Source: Sphingopyxis sp.
Lineage (GTDB): Bacteria; Pseudomonadota; Alphaproteobacteria; Sphingomonadales; Sphingomonadaceae
Direction: 5' to 3'
DNA length: 8,440 nt
NCBI GenBank assembly: GCA_012035435.1
Contig: JAAUPH010000089.1
Coordinates: forward strand, 1-8,440
Part shown: positions 1-7,356 of the stretch, in pieces
Position numbering within the stretch: position 1 is the first letter of the stretch
How the letters are laid out: the number at the start of each line of letters is the position of its first letter
Made by a program: the position numbers and the translations under genes
The notes under the pieces: model-generated
The model's input: only the letters and a program-made list of their open reading frames with translations
What the model was told of the DNA's origin: nothing
Databases searched by the model: none

Positions 1-98
1 ATGCCGGCGTGCCCAGCGCGGCATCGCGCATCGAACTCGCCGACCTGCGCGAGCGGCTGCGCAAACTGGAAGCCATCGCGGCGGGCGTGGACCTCTGA
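1..98 (+). CDS. C-terminal end of an unidentified protein (partial)
   Basis: A reading frame (codons from position 3) enters from the left edge and ends with TGA at 96-98. Its last about 31 residues include the stretch IELADLRERLRKLEAIA and end in GVDL. This is a charged, heptad-like amphipathic helix, plausibly a short coiled coil. The gene body is outside the window, so the family cannot be named. The TGA is followed 25 nt later by the sufE start on the same strand, so the two genes probably share a transcript. The call that this is real coding sequence rests on the helical pattern, GC-rich third positions and tight spacing to sufE. Confidence 0.5.
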   Translation, partial: AGVPSAASRIELADLRERLRKLEAIAAGVDL

Positions 99-123
99 TG
101 GCAATTGTGGCAGGGGCGCTGCA

Positions 124-534
124 ATGCGCAGCCTCCCTGACATTTTCGACGAATATGATTTTCTCGACGGCGATGATCGCTACCGCCTGTTGATAGAGCT
201 GGGGCGCTCGCTTGAGTCGATGCCCGACGCGCTCAAAACCGATGCCACGCTGGTCCGCGGCTGTTCAGCGAGCGTTTGGGTCTATCCGCTCCCCGCCGAC
301 AATGGCCGCCTCCACTTCCTCGCCGACAGCAATGCCGCGATCACCAAGGGCATTGTCGCACTGGTGCTGAGCGCGGTGCAGGACCGGCCCGCCGCCGACG
401 TGTCCGCAATGGACATCGCCGCCGCGCTCGCGCCCTTCAACCTGACCGCCCAGCTGTCGTCCAACCGGACGCAGGGCGTCCCCAACATGATCGCGCTGGT
501 GCAGGAGACCGCACGGCGGATGATGGCAGAATAG
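124..534 (+). CDS. sufE: SufE family cysteine desulfuration protein
   Basis: This 136-residue cytoplasmic protein matches the SufE/CsdE family, which accepts persulfide sulfur from a SufS-type cysteine desulfurase and passes it on for Fe-S cluster assembly. Visible hallmarks are the N-terminal FDEYDFLDGDDRYRLLIELG segment (residues 8-27), the MPDALKTDATLVRGC segment with the presumed sulfur-accepting Cys47, the HFLADSNAAITKGIVALVL helix region, and a C-terminal LSSNRTQGVPNMIA segment. Length is typical for the family. The ATG at 124 is preferred over in-frame upstream codons because it gives the normal SufE N-terminus and has AGGGG at 112-116, 7 nt upstream. No suf operon partner is in the window. 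Transcription appears to end at the hairpin at 557-590. Confidence 0.93.
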   Translation: MRSLPDIFDEYDFLDGDDRYRLLIELGRSLESMPDALKTDATLVRGCSASVWVYPLPADNGRLHFLADSNAAITKGIVALVLSAVQDRPAADVSAMDIAAALAPFNLTAQLSSNRTQGVPNMIALVQETARRMMAE

Positions 535-556
535 AGCGCGACTATCGCGGACAAGA

Positions 557-590
557 AAAGGGCGCCGGAAGTGCTTCCGGCGCCCTTTGT
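557..590 (+). terminator. Strong intrinsic terminator after sufE, probably bidirectional
   Basis: A perfect 14-bp stem (557-570 with 575-588) encloses a GTGC loop. The core is GGGCGCCGGAA paired with TTCCGGCGCCC, with AAA on the left foot and TTT on the right, followed by GTCT. It lies 23 nt after the sufE stop. Read on the minus strand the hairpin is followed by TTTTCTTG, so it could also stop transcripts arriving from the convergent TonB-receptor gene. Confidence 0.85.
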
Positions 591-613
591 CTATGCCCAA
601 AGGCGCAGCGGTT

Positions 614-719
614 TAGAGCGTTTTCTAGTCAGGTGGAATCACCTGACGGCTCGGAAAACGCGACAAATCAAAAACCTAGAGTGGTTGATCTGGCGCAGCC
701 AGATCGGAAACCGCTCTAG
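614..719. repeat. Two-hairpin palindromic intergenic repeat (REP/BIME-like), overlapping the receptor stop codon
   Basis: Two consecutive inverted-repeat modules are visible. Module 1 has GCGTTTTC (618-625) pairing with GAAAACGC (654-661), and inside it GTCAGGTG (628-635) pairing with CACCTGAC (640-647) around a GAAT loop. Module 2 has CTAGAGTGGTT (676-686) pairing with AACCGCTCTAG (709-719), one G-T wobble, and inside it GATCTGGC (687-694) pairing with GCCAGATC (698-705) around GCA. An A-rich linker joins them. The outer ends are also mutually inverted: TAGAGCG at 614-620 and CGCTCTA at 712-718. The right TA, read on the minus strand, is the start of the TAG stop of the TonB receptor gene. 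The architecture resembles paired REP elements mobilised by RAYT-type transposases; multi-copy status cannot be seen here. Confidence 0.75.
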
Positions 720-3700
720 AAGCTGACCTTCACCCCGACGCGCACCCCGTACAGCGACTGGCGCGAGACCAGATCGACGTTCGGGCTGACGACGTTCGTG
801 TAGCGATATTGCACACAGGGTTGCGTCGATGCCGTGTTGATGTTGGCCGTCGGCGTTGGACCATTGGCGGTCGCGACGCTCAGGCACTGCACGTTGGCAA
901 TTGCGGCGGCATAGGGGAATGCCACCTGACGCAGTGCGCCCCAATCGCTGTCGATGATGTTCAGGACATTCTCGACATCGGCAAACAGACGCAGCTTGGC
1001 GTTGCCGACGAACAGCGGCAATTCCTGGCTGAAGCTAAGGTCGATCTTGAAGAAGTCCGGAGACGTCTGCGAGTTCTTGGACAAGATCTTGCCGCGCTGC
1101 CCTTCCAGGCCCAGGCTGGTGACGAGCGAGTTGAACGCCGCTTCGGCCTGTGCACCCGTCTGGACAACCACGCCATTGACCACGCGATCACCGAACGACA
1201 CGCGGGGATCGTTGAGCAGCGGCACGTACAGCAGGTGACGGCTGCCCGTTCCGGTGGTGCCGAACACCACGCTGCGCGCCGACGAGCTGGTGCCTGTCGT
1301 GTCGAAGGTGGTCAGGCTGTACGGACGGCCTGAGCGATATTCGCCGAACAGGCTCAAACGCGTTTCATTGTCGCCAAAGAATTCGCGTTTGAAGTTGATG
1401 CCGAATTTCCACTGGTCCTTGATCTCATAGATTGAACGGCCATAGGATGCGGCGTTCGGCGTGTTGAACACGTTGTTGTTGTACAGCGAGCCTGCCGTCG
1501 TCGACGTGATGGCATTTTCGTCCTTCACATCGGCGCGGGTATAGCTGCCCTCGATGCCCAGACCAAAGTCCCAGTCCTTGGCAAAACGCGCCACGGCGAC
1601 ATAGCTGCGACCACGGGTGCTGTTGGTCATCAACAGGTCCTGGTTGGGACCCGATGTGCCCGCCAGGTTGCCAAAGCGCGCGCGGCCGTCGGGCAGGGTG
1701 CCGATCTGGACCGAACGAATGTCGGTCCACTGATACCCCTGCAGCACATTGCCATAAAGGAAGTTGGCACCGAACAGCCAGCCATCGCCCAGCGGGCCAA
1801 GGTCCGCTTCATAATCGGCCGACAGCGTGGCGCGCAGTTGACGCGCAATTTTAAGGTCAGGGTCGATCGCGTTGACCGGGGCATTGGCGAGCAACGTAGT
1901 GTTCGTGGCCAGGAACTGCCCCACCAAGGCCGGAATGGTCTTGAGCGACACATTGTTCAAAGCCGCGGCGCAAATCGCCGCGGCATTGGGTGTTGCTGCA
2001 GGAATGTTACAGCCCGCAGCCGAAGTGTTGCGGTCGATCGTCACCGAGTTGCTGAGCTGGCCCGTGTTGGAGAAGCTGTTCGACAGGAACACGTCCGGGG
2101 TGCCACCAGCGAAAACGCCGACGCCGCCGCGAATGATCAACCGGTCCGACGCTTCGTAGCTGAAGCCAACGCGCGGTTGGAATACACCCTTGCCATCGAA
2201 GGTCGCTCGGTTCGAAAATCCATGCCGCGCCACAAAATTCGGGTTGAGCGGCGGCTTTTCCGCGTTTGCAAACAAGTCAAATCGCGCACCGATGGTCAGC
2301 AGCAGCTGATCATTGACCTGCCAATCGTCTTGCAGGCCGAACGTAAAGCTCGAACTGCCGAAAATGGCGGCGGCATCATTGGGGTCAAGGCTGGGGACCG
2401 CATTCTGATAAATCAGACGACCTGCGTTGCCCGCCTGAAAATCGGCGATCGAATCAAAGTAGAAGGTACCCAGAGTGTTCTGGACGAACAGATTGTCGAC
2501 GTTGGTCTGGGTGTAGCCGAACAGCGCCTTGAACTGGTGGGCACCGGCATCGAGCCGGGCGGTGAAGTCGACCGACAGGTTGTCGGTGTTCAGGGCGTTG
2601 GAGTGGCGCGACTGGTCCGGACCAAAAAGATGCGCGGAACGCCATCGGTGCACGACGTGCGCGACCCCGTTTGCACGGCGTCGGCGCAGACCGCGATTTC
2701 ACCCAGCGTCTTTTCACCATAAGGGATCTGGCCCCGGTTATAGTCGCGGTATGATGCGCGCAGTTCGGTCGAGAATTTATCCGACCAGGTGCTGTTCAAC
2801 TGGACGACGCCCGAATTGACCTCTTCCGACAATTCATACCCGGTCGAAAACAGGCCCAGCGTCGGACTCGTTGTGCTGGTCGACGTATTGCGCTGGTTTG
2901 CCTGCGTACCAATGTTGCGAATGTAAGTGGCCGAGAAGCGATGATCGTCGGTCACGTTCCAGTCGAGCTTGGCAACGATCTTTTCGTCTTCCTCAATGCC
3001 GTTCCGGATCACGCCCAGCGTGTCATAGCCATAGCGATTCTGCGCGATGGTGTTGATCGTGTTGACCAAGGTTTCGGTCACGCCGGGGATGGGTTGGGCA
3101 AAGCCCTGACCAATCGGACCGCTGTCAAACGGGTCGCTCTCTTCGGTCTTTTCATAGGCAAGCATGAAGAACAGCTTGTCCTTGATGATCGGGCCCGACA
3201 GCACGCCGCCATATTGCTTCGAATCAAACTCCAGGTCGATGTCGCGGCCGCGCGAACGCGTACCGGTCAGGCTCTGGTCGGTGTAGGCAAAGAAAGCCGA
3301 ACCACGGAACTTGTTGCCGCCCGAGCGCAGCAGCACGTTGATCGCGCCGCCCTGAAAATCGCCTTCGGAGACGTCATAGGGAGCAACTTTGACCGAGAAT
3401 TGTTCGATGGCGTCGAACGGCACCGGGCCGCGCGAGGTCGGCAGGCCGCCGTTGTTCAGACCGAAATCGTCTGAAAACTGGACCCCATCGACCGAGAAAC
3501 GGTTAAGACGGCCATTCTGTCCGGCGATTTCGATGGTGCGGCTGTTCGACAGATCGATCGTCGCAAACGGGTCGCGGCGGGCAAGGTCACGGATGTCGCG
3601 GTTAATCGATGCGACGCCCTCAATGTCTTCGCGGCCGAGCGCAGTGATCGGGCCGGTCGAGGTTTCAAGCGCGCCCGATACCGATGCGGCGGTCACGACA

Positions 3701-4053
3701 ATCGCGGCCTGTTCCTGCAGCGTCACGGGCAGGCGGAACGGACTACCGGCCTGAAGGTTAAGGTCGGTAACCTGCGCCGATTCAAAGCCGTCTGCCTCGA
3801 TCAGAACGGTGAAGGGGCCGCCGATACGCAGGCCGTTGGCCGAAAAGCTGCCCTCTGCGTCGGTCGTTGTGTTGAACGTCGTGCCCGAAGGTTCGTGGGT
3901 CAGGCGGACATTGGCGCCGGCAACGGGGCCAGCCGCCGATTCGACGGTACCACGGACGGATGCGGTGGTTTCCTGCGCATAGGCGGGAGCGGCCATGGCG
4001 GCGGCAAAGCTGATCGCCGCGACGCTAGCGGCCAAATAATGACGGATATGCAT
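716..4053 (-). pseudogene. Oar-like TonB-dependent outer-membrane receptor with carboxypeptidase-regulatory domain, interrupted by a frameshift
   Basis: Two overlapping minus-strand frames (4053-2590 and 2653-716) make one receptor of about 1,112 residues when joined. The N-terminus has a Sec signal peptide with a likely cut after AYA (residue 26). It is followed by a carboxypeptidase-regulatory-like beta domain (about 31-115), a possible TonB box AAIVVTA, a plug domain (about 130-240, including RFSVDGVQF and the GGAINVLLRSGGNKFRGS segment), and then a long beta-barrel. The C-terminus GVRVGVKVSF ends in the aromatic residue used for barrel insertion. Frame is lost at the T5 run (minus strand; 2624-2628). 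Adding one T after residue 475 restores a RIFFGPDQSRHSN motif and an open frame to 716. The start ATG has AGGGGAAGA 7 nt upstream. Such receptors import large substrates using TonB energy; the substrate is unknown. Either a recent pseudogene, slippage-rescued, or a base-calling error. Confidence 0.85.
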
Positions 4054-4179
4054 GTTTCGGTCTTCCCCTGATGTGGCGGGACAGCCGATCGCGAAAAAAT
4101 GGGAGAGCGCGATCAGCCAGTCTGCTGGCCCATAAGCGGCGCTCTATGGCACGATTGTGACAATGCAAGGGGGGGCGTG

Positions 4180-4206
4180 TAACATTCCCTGCCACGGGAA
4201 ATGTTA
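4180..4206. promoter_or_regulatory. Imperfect inverted repeat upstream of the TonB receptor (possible operator)
   Basis: TAACATTCCC (4180-4189) faces GGGAAATGTTA (4196-4206), a 10-bp pairing with one extra A and a 6-nt spacer. It lies 127-153 bp upstream of the receptor start and overlaps a second palindrome. It could be a regulator site or an RNA hairpin; no regulator gene is adjacent. The symmetry is seen directly and the regulatory role is inference. Confidence 0.4.
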
Positions 4207-4216
4207 TCGCGATAAC
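4203..4216. promoter_or_regulatory. Perfect 14-bp palindrome GTTATCGCGATAAC (possible operator)
   Basis: GTTATCGCGATAAC is a perfect palindrome centred on CpG, in the 276-bp gap between clpX and the receptor gene. CG-centred palindromes of this size with GTTA/TAAC arms are typical of LacI-type operators, and LacI regulators often control TonB receptors in sphingomonads and Caulobacter relatives. The general pattern is known; assignment here is inference. It shares GTTA with the right arm of the neighbouring inverted repeat, so the two sites cannot be independent. No convincing -35/-10 pair was identified for the receptor gene in this gap. Confidence 0.45.
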
Positions 4217-4329
4217 TCAAGGGTTTGATTGATTTGTGACCTGTTTGTTACGGCCAAGTTTTTTTGCACTGTTGCTGCGGCGCAACAATATTTCTCATGG
4301 TGCCCGAATCAGTTGTCGGTGTGCACCGC

Positions 4330-5598
4330 TCAGGCGGCGTCACCCGCCTCTGCCTTTTTGTCGGAGTAAACGCGCACGGGGATTTTGCGGCCGTCCACCA
4401 CATCTTTATCGACCACGATTTCGACTACGTCGCTTAGGTCGGGCAGTTCGAACATGGTGTCGAGCAGGATCGCCTCAACGATAGAGCGCAGCCCGCGCGC
4501 ACCGGTTTTGCGCTCGATGGCCTTTTTGGCAATCGCCACCAGCGCATCGTCGGTCAGGGTCAGTGCCACATCTTCAAGATCGAACAGCTTCTTATACTGT
4601 TTGGCCAGCGCATTTTTGGGCTCTGACAAAATCTTGACGAGCGCGTCGATGTCCAGATCCTCAAGCGTTGCAATAACCGGCAAGCGGCCGACGAATTCGG
4701 GGATCAGCCCGAATTTGAGCAGATCCTCAGGCTCGATATTGCGGAGCAATTCACCCGTGCGGCGGTCGTCGGGCGCGGCGACATGCGCGCCAAAGCCGAT
4801 CGACTTTTTCTGCAACCGGTCGCCGATAATCTTGTCGAGCCCGGCAAAGGCGCCGCCCGCGATGAACAATATGTTGGTCGTATCGACCTGGAGGAATTCC
4901 TGCTGCGGATGCTTGCGCCCACCCTGCGGCGGCACGCTGGCGGTGGTGCCTTCCATCAGCTTGAGCAGCGCCTGCTGCACCCCTTCGCCCGACACGTCGC
5001 GCGTGATCGAGGGGTTTTCCGCCTTGCGGCTGATCTTGTCGATTTCGTCGATATAGACGATGCCGCGCTGCGCCTTTTCGACATTATAGTCGGACGCCTG
5101 CAGCAGCTTGAGGATGATATTCTCGACATCTTCGCCGACATAGCCCGCCTCGGTCAGCGTCGTTGCATCGGCCATGGTGAAGGGAACGTCGAGGAAGCGG
5201 GCGAGCGTTTGCGCAAGCAGCGTCTTGCCGCTGCCGGTCGGGCCGACGAGCAGGATGTTGGATTTGGCCAGTTCGACATCATCGCCGCGCCCCGAATTGG
5301 CGAGTCGCTTGTAGTGGTTGTGCACCGCCACCGACAGGACGCGCTTCGCCACCGTTTGGCCGATGACATAGGCGTCGAGATGCTGGCAGATTTCCAGCGG
5401 CGTCGGCACGCTGCCGTCCTTGCGCGCGGCAACGCCGCCCTTGATTTCCTCGCGGATGATGTCGTTGCACAGTTCGACGCATTCATCACAGATGAACACG
5501 GTCGGCCCGGCGATGAGCTTGCGGACCTCGTGCTGCGACTTGCCGCAGAAAGAGCAATAGAGGGTGCTCTTTGAATCGGAGCCGCTCAACTTCGTCAT
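4330..5598 (-). CDS. clpX: ClpX, ATP-binding specificity subunit of the Clp protease
   Basis: This 422-residue protein has the family's usual length. ClpX is the AAA+ hexamer that recognises tagged or regulatory proteins, unfolds them and threads them into ClpP in the cytoplasm. The N-terminal zinc-binding dimerisation domain has the CSFC and CDEC pairs (Cys15, 18, 37, 40). The AAA+ module has the Walker A motif GPTGSGKT (119-126), the pore-1 loop GYVGED (152-157), Walker B IVYIDEID (180-187), and the [18 protein letters not shown] region. Further on are the [10 protein letters not shown] segment and the sensor-2 GARGLRSI motif. The chosen start has AAGGA (minus strand, 5604-5608) 5 nt upstream. 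It lies downstream of clpP with a 175-bp gap that carries its own promoter. No defects are seen. Confidence 0.98.
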   Translation of the reverse strand: MTKLSGSDSKSTLYCSFCGKSQHEVRKLIAGPTVFICDECVELCNDIIREEIKGGVAARKDGSVPTPLEICQHLDAYVIGQTVAKRVLSVAVHNHYKRLANSGRGDDVELAKSNILLVGPTGSGKTLLAQTLARFLDVPFTMADATTLTEAGYVGEDVENIILKLLQASDYNVEKAQRGIVYIDEIDKISRKAENPSITRDVSGEGVQQALLKLMEGTTASVPPQGGRKHPQQEFLQVDTTNILFIAGGAFAGLDKIIGDRLQKKSIGFGAHVAAPDDRRTGELLRNIEPEDLLKFGLIPEFVGRLPVIATLEDLDIDALVKILSEPKNALAKQYKKLFDLEDVALTLTDDALVAIAKKAIERKTGARGLRSIVEAILLDTMFELPDLSDVVEIVVDKDVVDGRKIPVRVYSDKKAEAGDAA

Positions 5599-5647
5599 GC
5601 TAATCCTTTTTCGGTCGGCTTTGCCGTGCTGCCAACCTTAAGCGGTC

Positions 5648-5675
5648 ATTCTAAAGGCTGACCACCCTAATGCAA
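5648..5675 (-). promoter_or_regulatory. Candidate sigma-70-type promoter for clpX
   Basis: On the minus strand TTGCAT (-35; 5675-5670) is followed after 16 bp by TAGAAT (-10; 5653-5648), a good match to the housekeeping consensus. Transcription would begin about 7 bp downstream, giving a leader of roughly 40 nt before the clpX start. This suggests clpX can be transcribed independently of clpP. Confidence 0.6.
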
Positions 5676-5728
5676 TATGGCATTTGGGTGACGCCGGTTG
5701 CTGATCTCATACGGGACGCATGGCTCAC

Positions 5729-5748
5729 ACCGCGTCAAGAAACGCGGT
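5729..5748. other. Hairpin between clpP and clpX
   Basis: ACCGCGT (5729-5735) and ACGCGGT (5742-5748) form a 7-bp stem with a 6-nt loop, starting 25 bp after the clpP stop in the direction of transcription. No U-tract follows on the minus strand, so it is not a standard intrinsic terminator. It may partly attenuate read-through or protect the clpP 3' end. The structure is seen; the role is speculative. Confidence 0.4.
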
Positions 5749-5773
5749 TACCAAATCCGCGCCCGCACCCGTG

Positions 5774-6412
5774 TCATTCGCTCTTGTCGGCGCCTTCGCC
5801 ATCGGCGGGACGGCTGCCAAAGACATGGTCGACCAGGCCAAATTCCTTGGCCTCGTCGGCCTCCAGAAAATTGTCGCGGTCCATCGCCTTTTCGATCACG
5901 TCAATCGGCTTGCCGGTATATTTGACATAAAGCTCGTTCATCCGCGCGCGGATGCGAAGAATTTCGCGTGCCTGAATTTCAATGTCCGATGCCTGACCGC
6001 GCGCCCCACCCGACGGCTGGTGGATCATGATGCGGGCATTGGGCAGCGCAACGCGCATGCCCGGTTCGCCAGCAGCAAGGAGAAAGCTGCCCATCGAACA
6101 GGCCTGACCGATACAGAATGTGCCGACGCGCGGGCGTATATATTGCATGGTGTCATGGATCGCCATGCCCGCCGTCACCACCCCGCCCGGCGAGTTGATG
6201 TACATGAAAATGTCCTTCTTCGGATTTTCCGATTCAAGGAACAGCAACTGGGCGACGATCAGCGACGCCATTTGATCCTCCACCTCGCCCGTCACGAACA
6301 CGATCCGTTCGCGCAGCAGCCGGGAGAAAATATCGAAACTGCGCTCGCCGCGGCTCGTCTGTTCGACGACCATGGGGACCAGCGCGCTGATAATGGCATT
6401 GGGGTCTTGCAT
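5774..6412 (-). CDS. clpP: ClpP, proteolytic subunit of the ClpXP/ClpAP protease
   Basis: This 212-residue serine peptidase of family S14 forms the double-heptamer chamber that degrades polypeptides fed in by ClpX or ClpA. The catalytic triad is complete: Ser106 in [11 protein letters not shown], His131 in MIHQPSGG, and Asp180 in MDRDNF. The INSPGG oxyanion/handle motif lies at 72-77. The residue before the catalytic Ser is Cys105, where Ala is common. The N-terminus ([20 protein letters not shown]) is typical of canonical bacterial ClpP. The start has AGGAA (minus strand, 6425-6429) about 12 nt upstream, a slightly long spacing. clpX follows on the same strand. The gene is divergent from a second clpP paralogue across 329 bp. 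Confidence 0.97.
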   Translation of the reverse strand: MQDPNAIISALVPMVVEQTSRGERSFDIFSRLLRERIVFVTGEVEDQMASLIVAQLLFLESENPKKDIFMYINSPGGVVTAGMAIHDTMQYIRPRVGTFCIGQACSMGSFLLAAGEPGMRVALPNARIMIHQPSGGARGQASDIEIQAREILRIRARMNELYVKYTGKPIDVIEKAMDRDNFLEADEAKEFGLVDHVFGSRPADGEGADKSE

Positions 6413-6542
6413 GGGGATTTGTTGTTCCTGTCTGATTTGGCCGCCTACATCGTGGCCCAGCGGCGATAGCGCAAGAGGCTTAACCTTTTTGCGCGTGGTT
6501 TCGTGGGAGGGGGCGGCGGCAAGGTCTCTGCACCAGCTTCGT

Positions 6543-6620
6543 CACCCCCGCGCCGGCGGGGGCCCAGCTGCAAAGCCTGAAACCCGCACCGGCCAACGCT
6601 GGATTCCCGCTTTCGGGCCT
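6543..6620. repeat. Degenerate REP-type palindromic repeat in the divergent clpP intergenic region
   Basis: CCCCCGC (6545-6551) and GCGGGGG (6556-6562) form a 7-bp GC hairpin. It is followed by CCCAGCTG and, about 45 bp on, by CTGGATTCCCG with CCCG (6606-6609) pairing with CGGG (6614-6617). The pattern of a G/C hairpin starting at GTCACCCC, a GGGNCCCAGCT segment, then a second module beginning TGGATTCCCG with a CTTTCG-type loop recalls the bipartite intergenic repeats abundant in many sphingomonad genomes. Here the second hairpin is eroded. Copy number elsewhere cannot be judged from this window. Apart from this repeat and the candidate clpP2 promoter, nothing else was identified in 6413-6741; no clear clpP promoter was found. 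Confidence 0.5.
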
Positions 6621-6681
6621 ATGGCGCAAGAAAATGGATGCGGCCTGTTTGCCGTCTCCCCGCCCACCCGTGCAACCCCGA

Positions 6682-6710
6682 TTGCCTATCGCGGGCGGCC
6701 TGCTTACATC
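6682..6710 (+). promoter_or_regulatory. Candidate promoter for the second clpP
   Basis: TTGCCT (-35; 6682-6687), a 17-bp spacer and TACATC (-10; 6705-6710) lie 32 bp upstream of the ATG at 6742. The -10 is only a moderate match, so this is a tentative call supported mainly by ideal spacing and position after the repeat. Confidence 0.4.
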
Positions 6711-6730
6711 TGACCTCGACCACAACCCTT

Positions 6731-6734
6731 GGAG
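6731..6734 (+). promoter_or_regulatory. Ribosome binding site that fixes the start of the second clpP
   Basis: GGAG sits 7 nt before the ATG at 6742. The open frame extends upstream to an ATG at 6634, but that extension is proline-rich, overlaps the candidate promoter and has no counterpart in ClpP proteins, so the start at 6742 is preferred. Confidence 0.6.
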
Positions 6735-6741
6735 CATCCTC

Positions 6742-7356
6742 ATGACCCTGTTGCCGCATCTTGCCACGTCCCACCCCAGCACCATGGCGGAGGAGGATAG
6801 CGGCGCCATGCCCGCCGCCATGCTCGCCAAATTCCTGGAGGCGCGCACGGTGATGCTGTTCGGCGGGGTCGACCAGAAACTCGCTGAACGCGTGACGGCT
6901 CAGCTCCTCTACCTTGACCACGTCAGCAACGACCCGATCAAGATTTTCGTGAACTCGCCCGGCGGTCATGTTGAATCGGGCGACAGCATCCATGACATGA
7001 TCGGCTATATCGGCTCGCCGGTCGCGATCATCGGCACCGGCTGGGTGGCCAGCATTGCCACGCACATTTTCCTGAGCGTCGAAAAAGAGCGGCGCTTCTG
7101 CCTCCCCAACACCCGCTTCCTGATCCACCAGCCCTCGGGCGGCGCGGGAGGCAAGGCATCGGACATTGCGATCCAGGCCAAGGAAATCGTCAAGATGCGC
7201 CAACGCATCGCCGAAAAAATTGCGGATGCGACCGGCCAGCCCGTTGAACGGGTGATGCAGGACATCGACCGCGATTACTGGATGTCGACCGACGAAGCCA
7301 AGGAATACGGCATCCTGGGCACGGTCATCAGCAGCGCCAAAGAGGTGAAATTCTAG
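6742..7356 (+). CDS. Second ClpP-family serine protease (alphaproteobacterial ClpP paralogue)
   Basis: This 204-residue S14-family protein is clearly ClpP-like but divergent from the neighbouring ClpP. The triad appears intact: Ser104 in GTGWVASIATHIFL, His129 in [12 protein letters not shown] and Asp178 in DIDRDYWMSTDEA; VNSPGGH lies at 70-76. The serine context differs from the canonical SMG: the next residues are Ile and Ala. The GTGWVAS signature is known from a ClpP subclass common in Alphaproteobacteria and usually annotated only as a Clp proteolytic subunit. The N-terminus lacks the typical ClpP axial-loop sequence and carries an acidic MAEEDSG segment. It is divergent from clpP-clpX, so it has its own promoter, and may build a separate homomeric ring or mix with ClpP. 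Its TAG stop is the first three bases of the adjoining repeat element. Confidence 0.93.
   Translation: MTLLPHLATSHPSTMAEEDSGAMPAAMLAKFLEARTVMLFGGVDQKLAERVTAQLLYLDHVSNDPIKIFVNSPGGHVESGDSIHDMIGYIGSPVAIIGTGWVASIATHIFLSVEKERRFCLPNTRFLIHQPSGGAGGKASDIAIQAKEIVKMRQRIAEKIADATGQPVERVMQDIDRDYWMSTDEAKEYGILGTVISSAKEVKF

Noticed and set aside
98..193. Small + strand frame starting at the ATG that overlaps the upstream TGA (TGATG)
   Set aside because: It gives only 31 residues, overlaps sufE out of frame and has no recognisable features; the TGATG overlap looks coincidental because sufE starts at 124 with its own ribosome site.
2623..2631. Programmed -1 ribosomal frameshift site in the TonB receptor
   Set aside because: The minus-strand codons ATC TTT TTG do not provide an X-XXY-YYZ heptamer and re-pairing would mismatch; receptors of this family are not known to use frameshifting.
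1838..2722. 294-residue + strand open frame antisense to the TonB receptor
   Set aside because: It is a shadow of the GC-rich receptor gene; the opposite strand has clear receptor architecture and this frame shows no family resemblance.
4270..4287. TGTTGC/GCAACA hairpin downstream of clpX as a terminator
   Set aside because: In the clpX direction the hairpin is followed by an A-rich, not U-rich, stretch, so it does not qualify as an intrinsic terminator.
4783..5574. 263-residue + strand open frame antisense to clpX
   Set aside because: Antisense to a fully conserved clpX; the Arg/Asp-rich composition is typical of a complementary-strand shadow.
6634..6741. N-terminal extension of the second ClpP from the ATG at 6634
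   Set aside because: Proline-rich, overlaps the candidate promoter and lacks a ribosome site; the ATG at 6742 with GGAG fits better.
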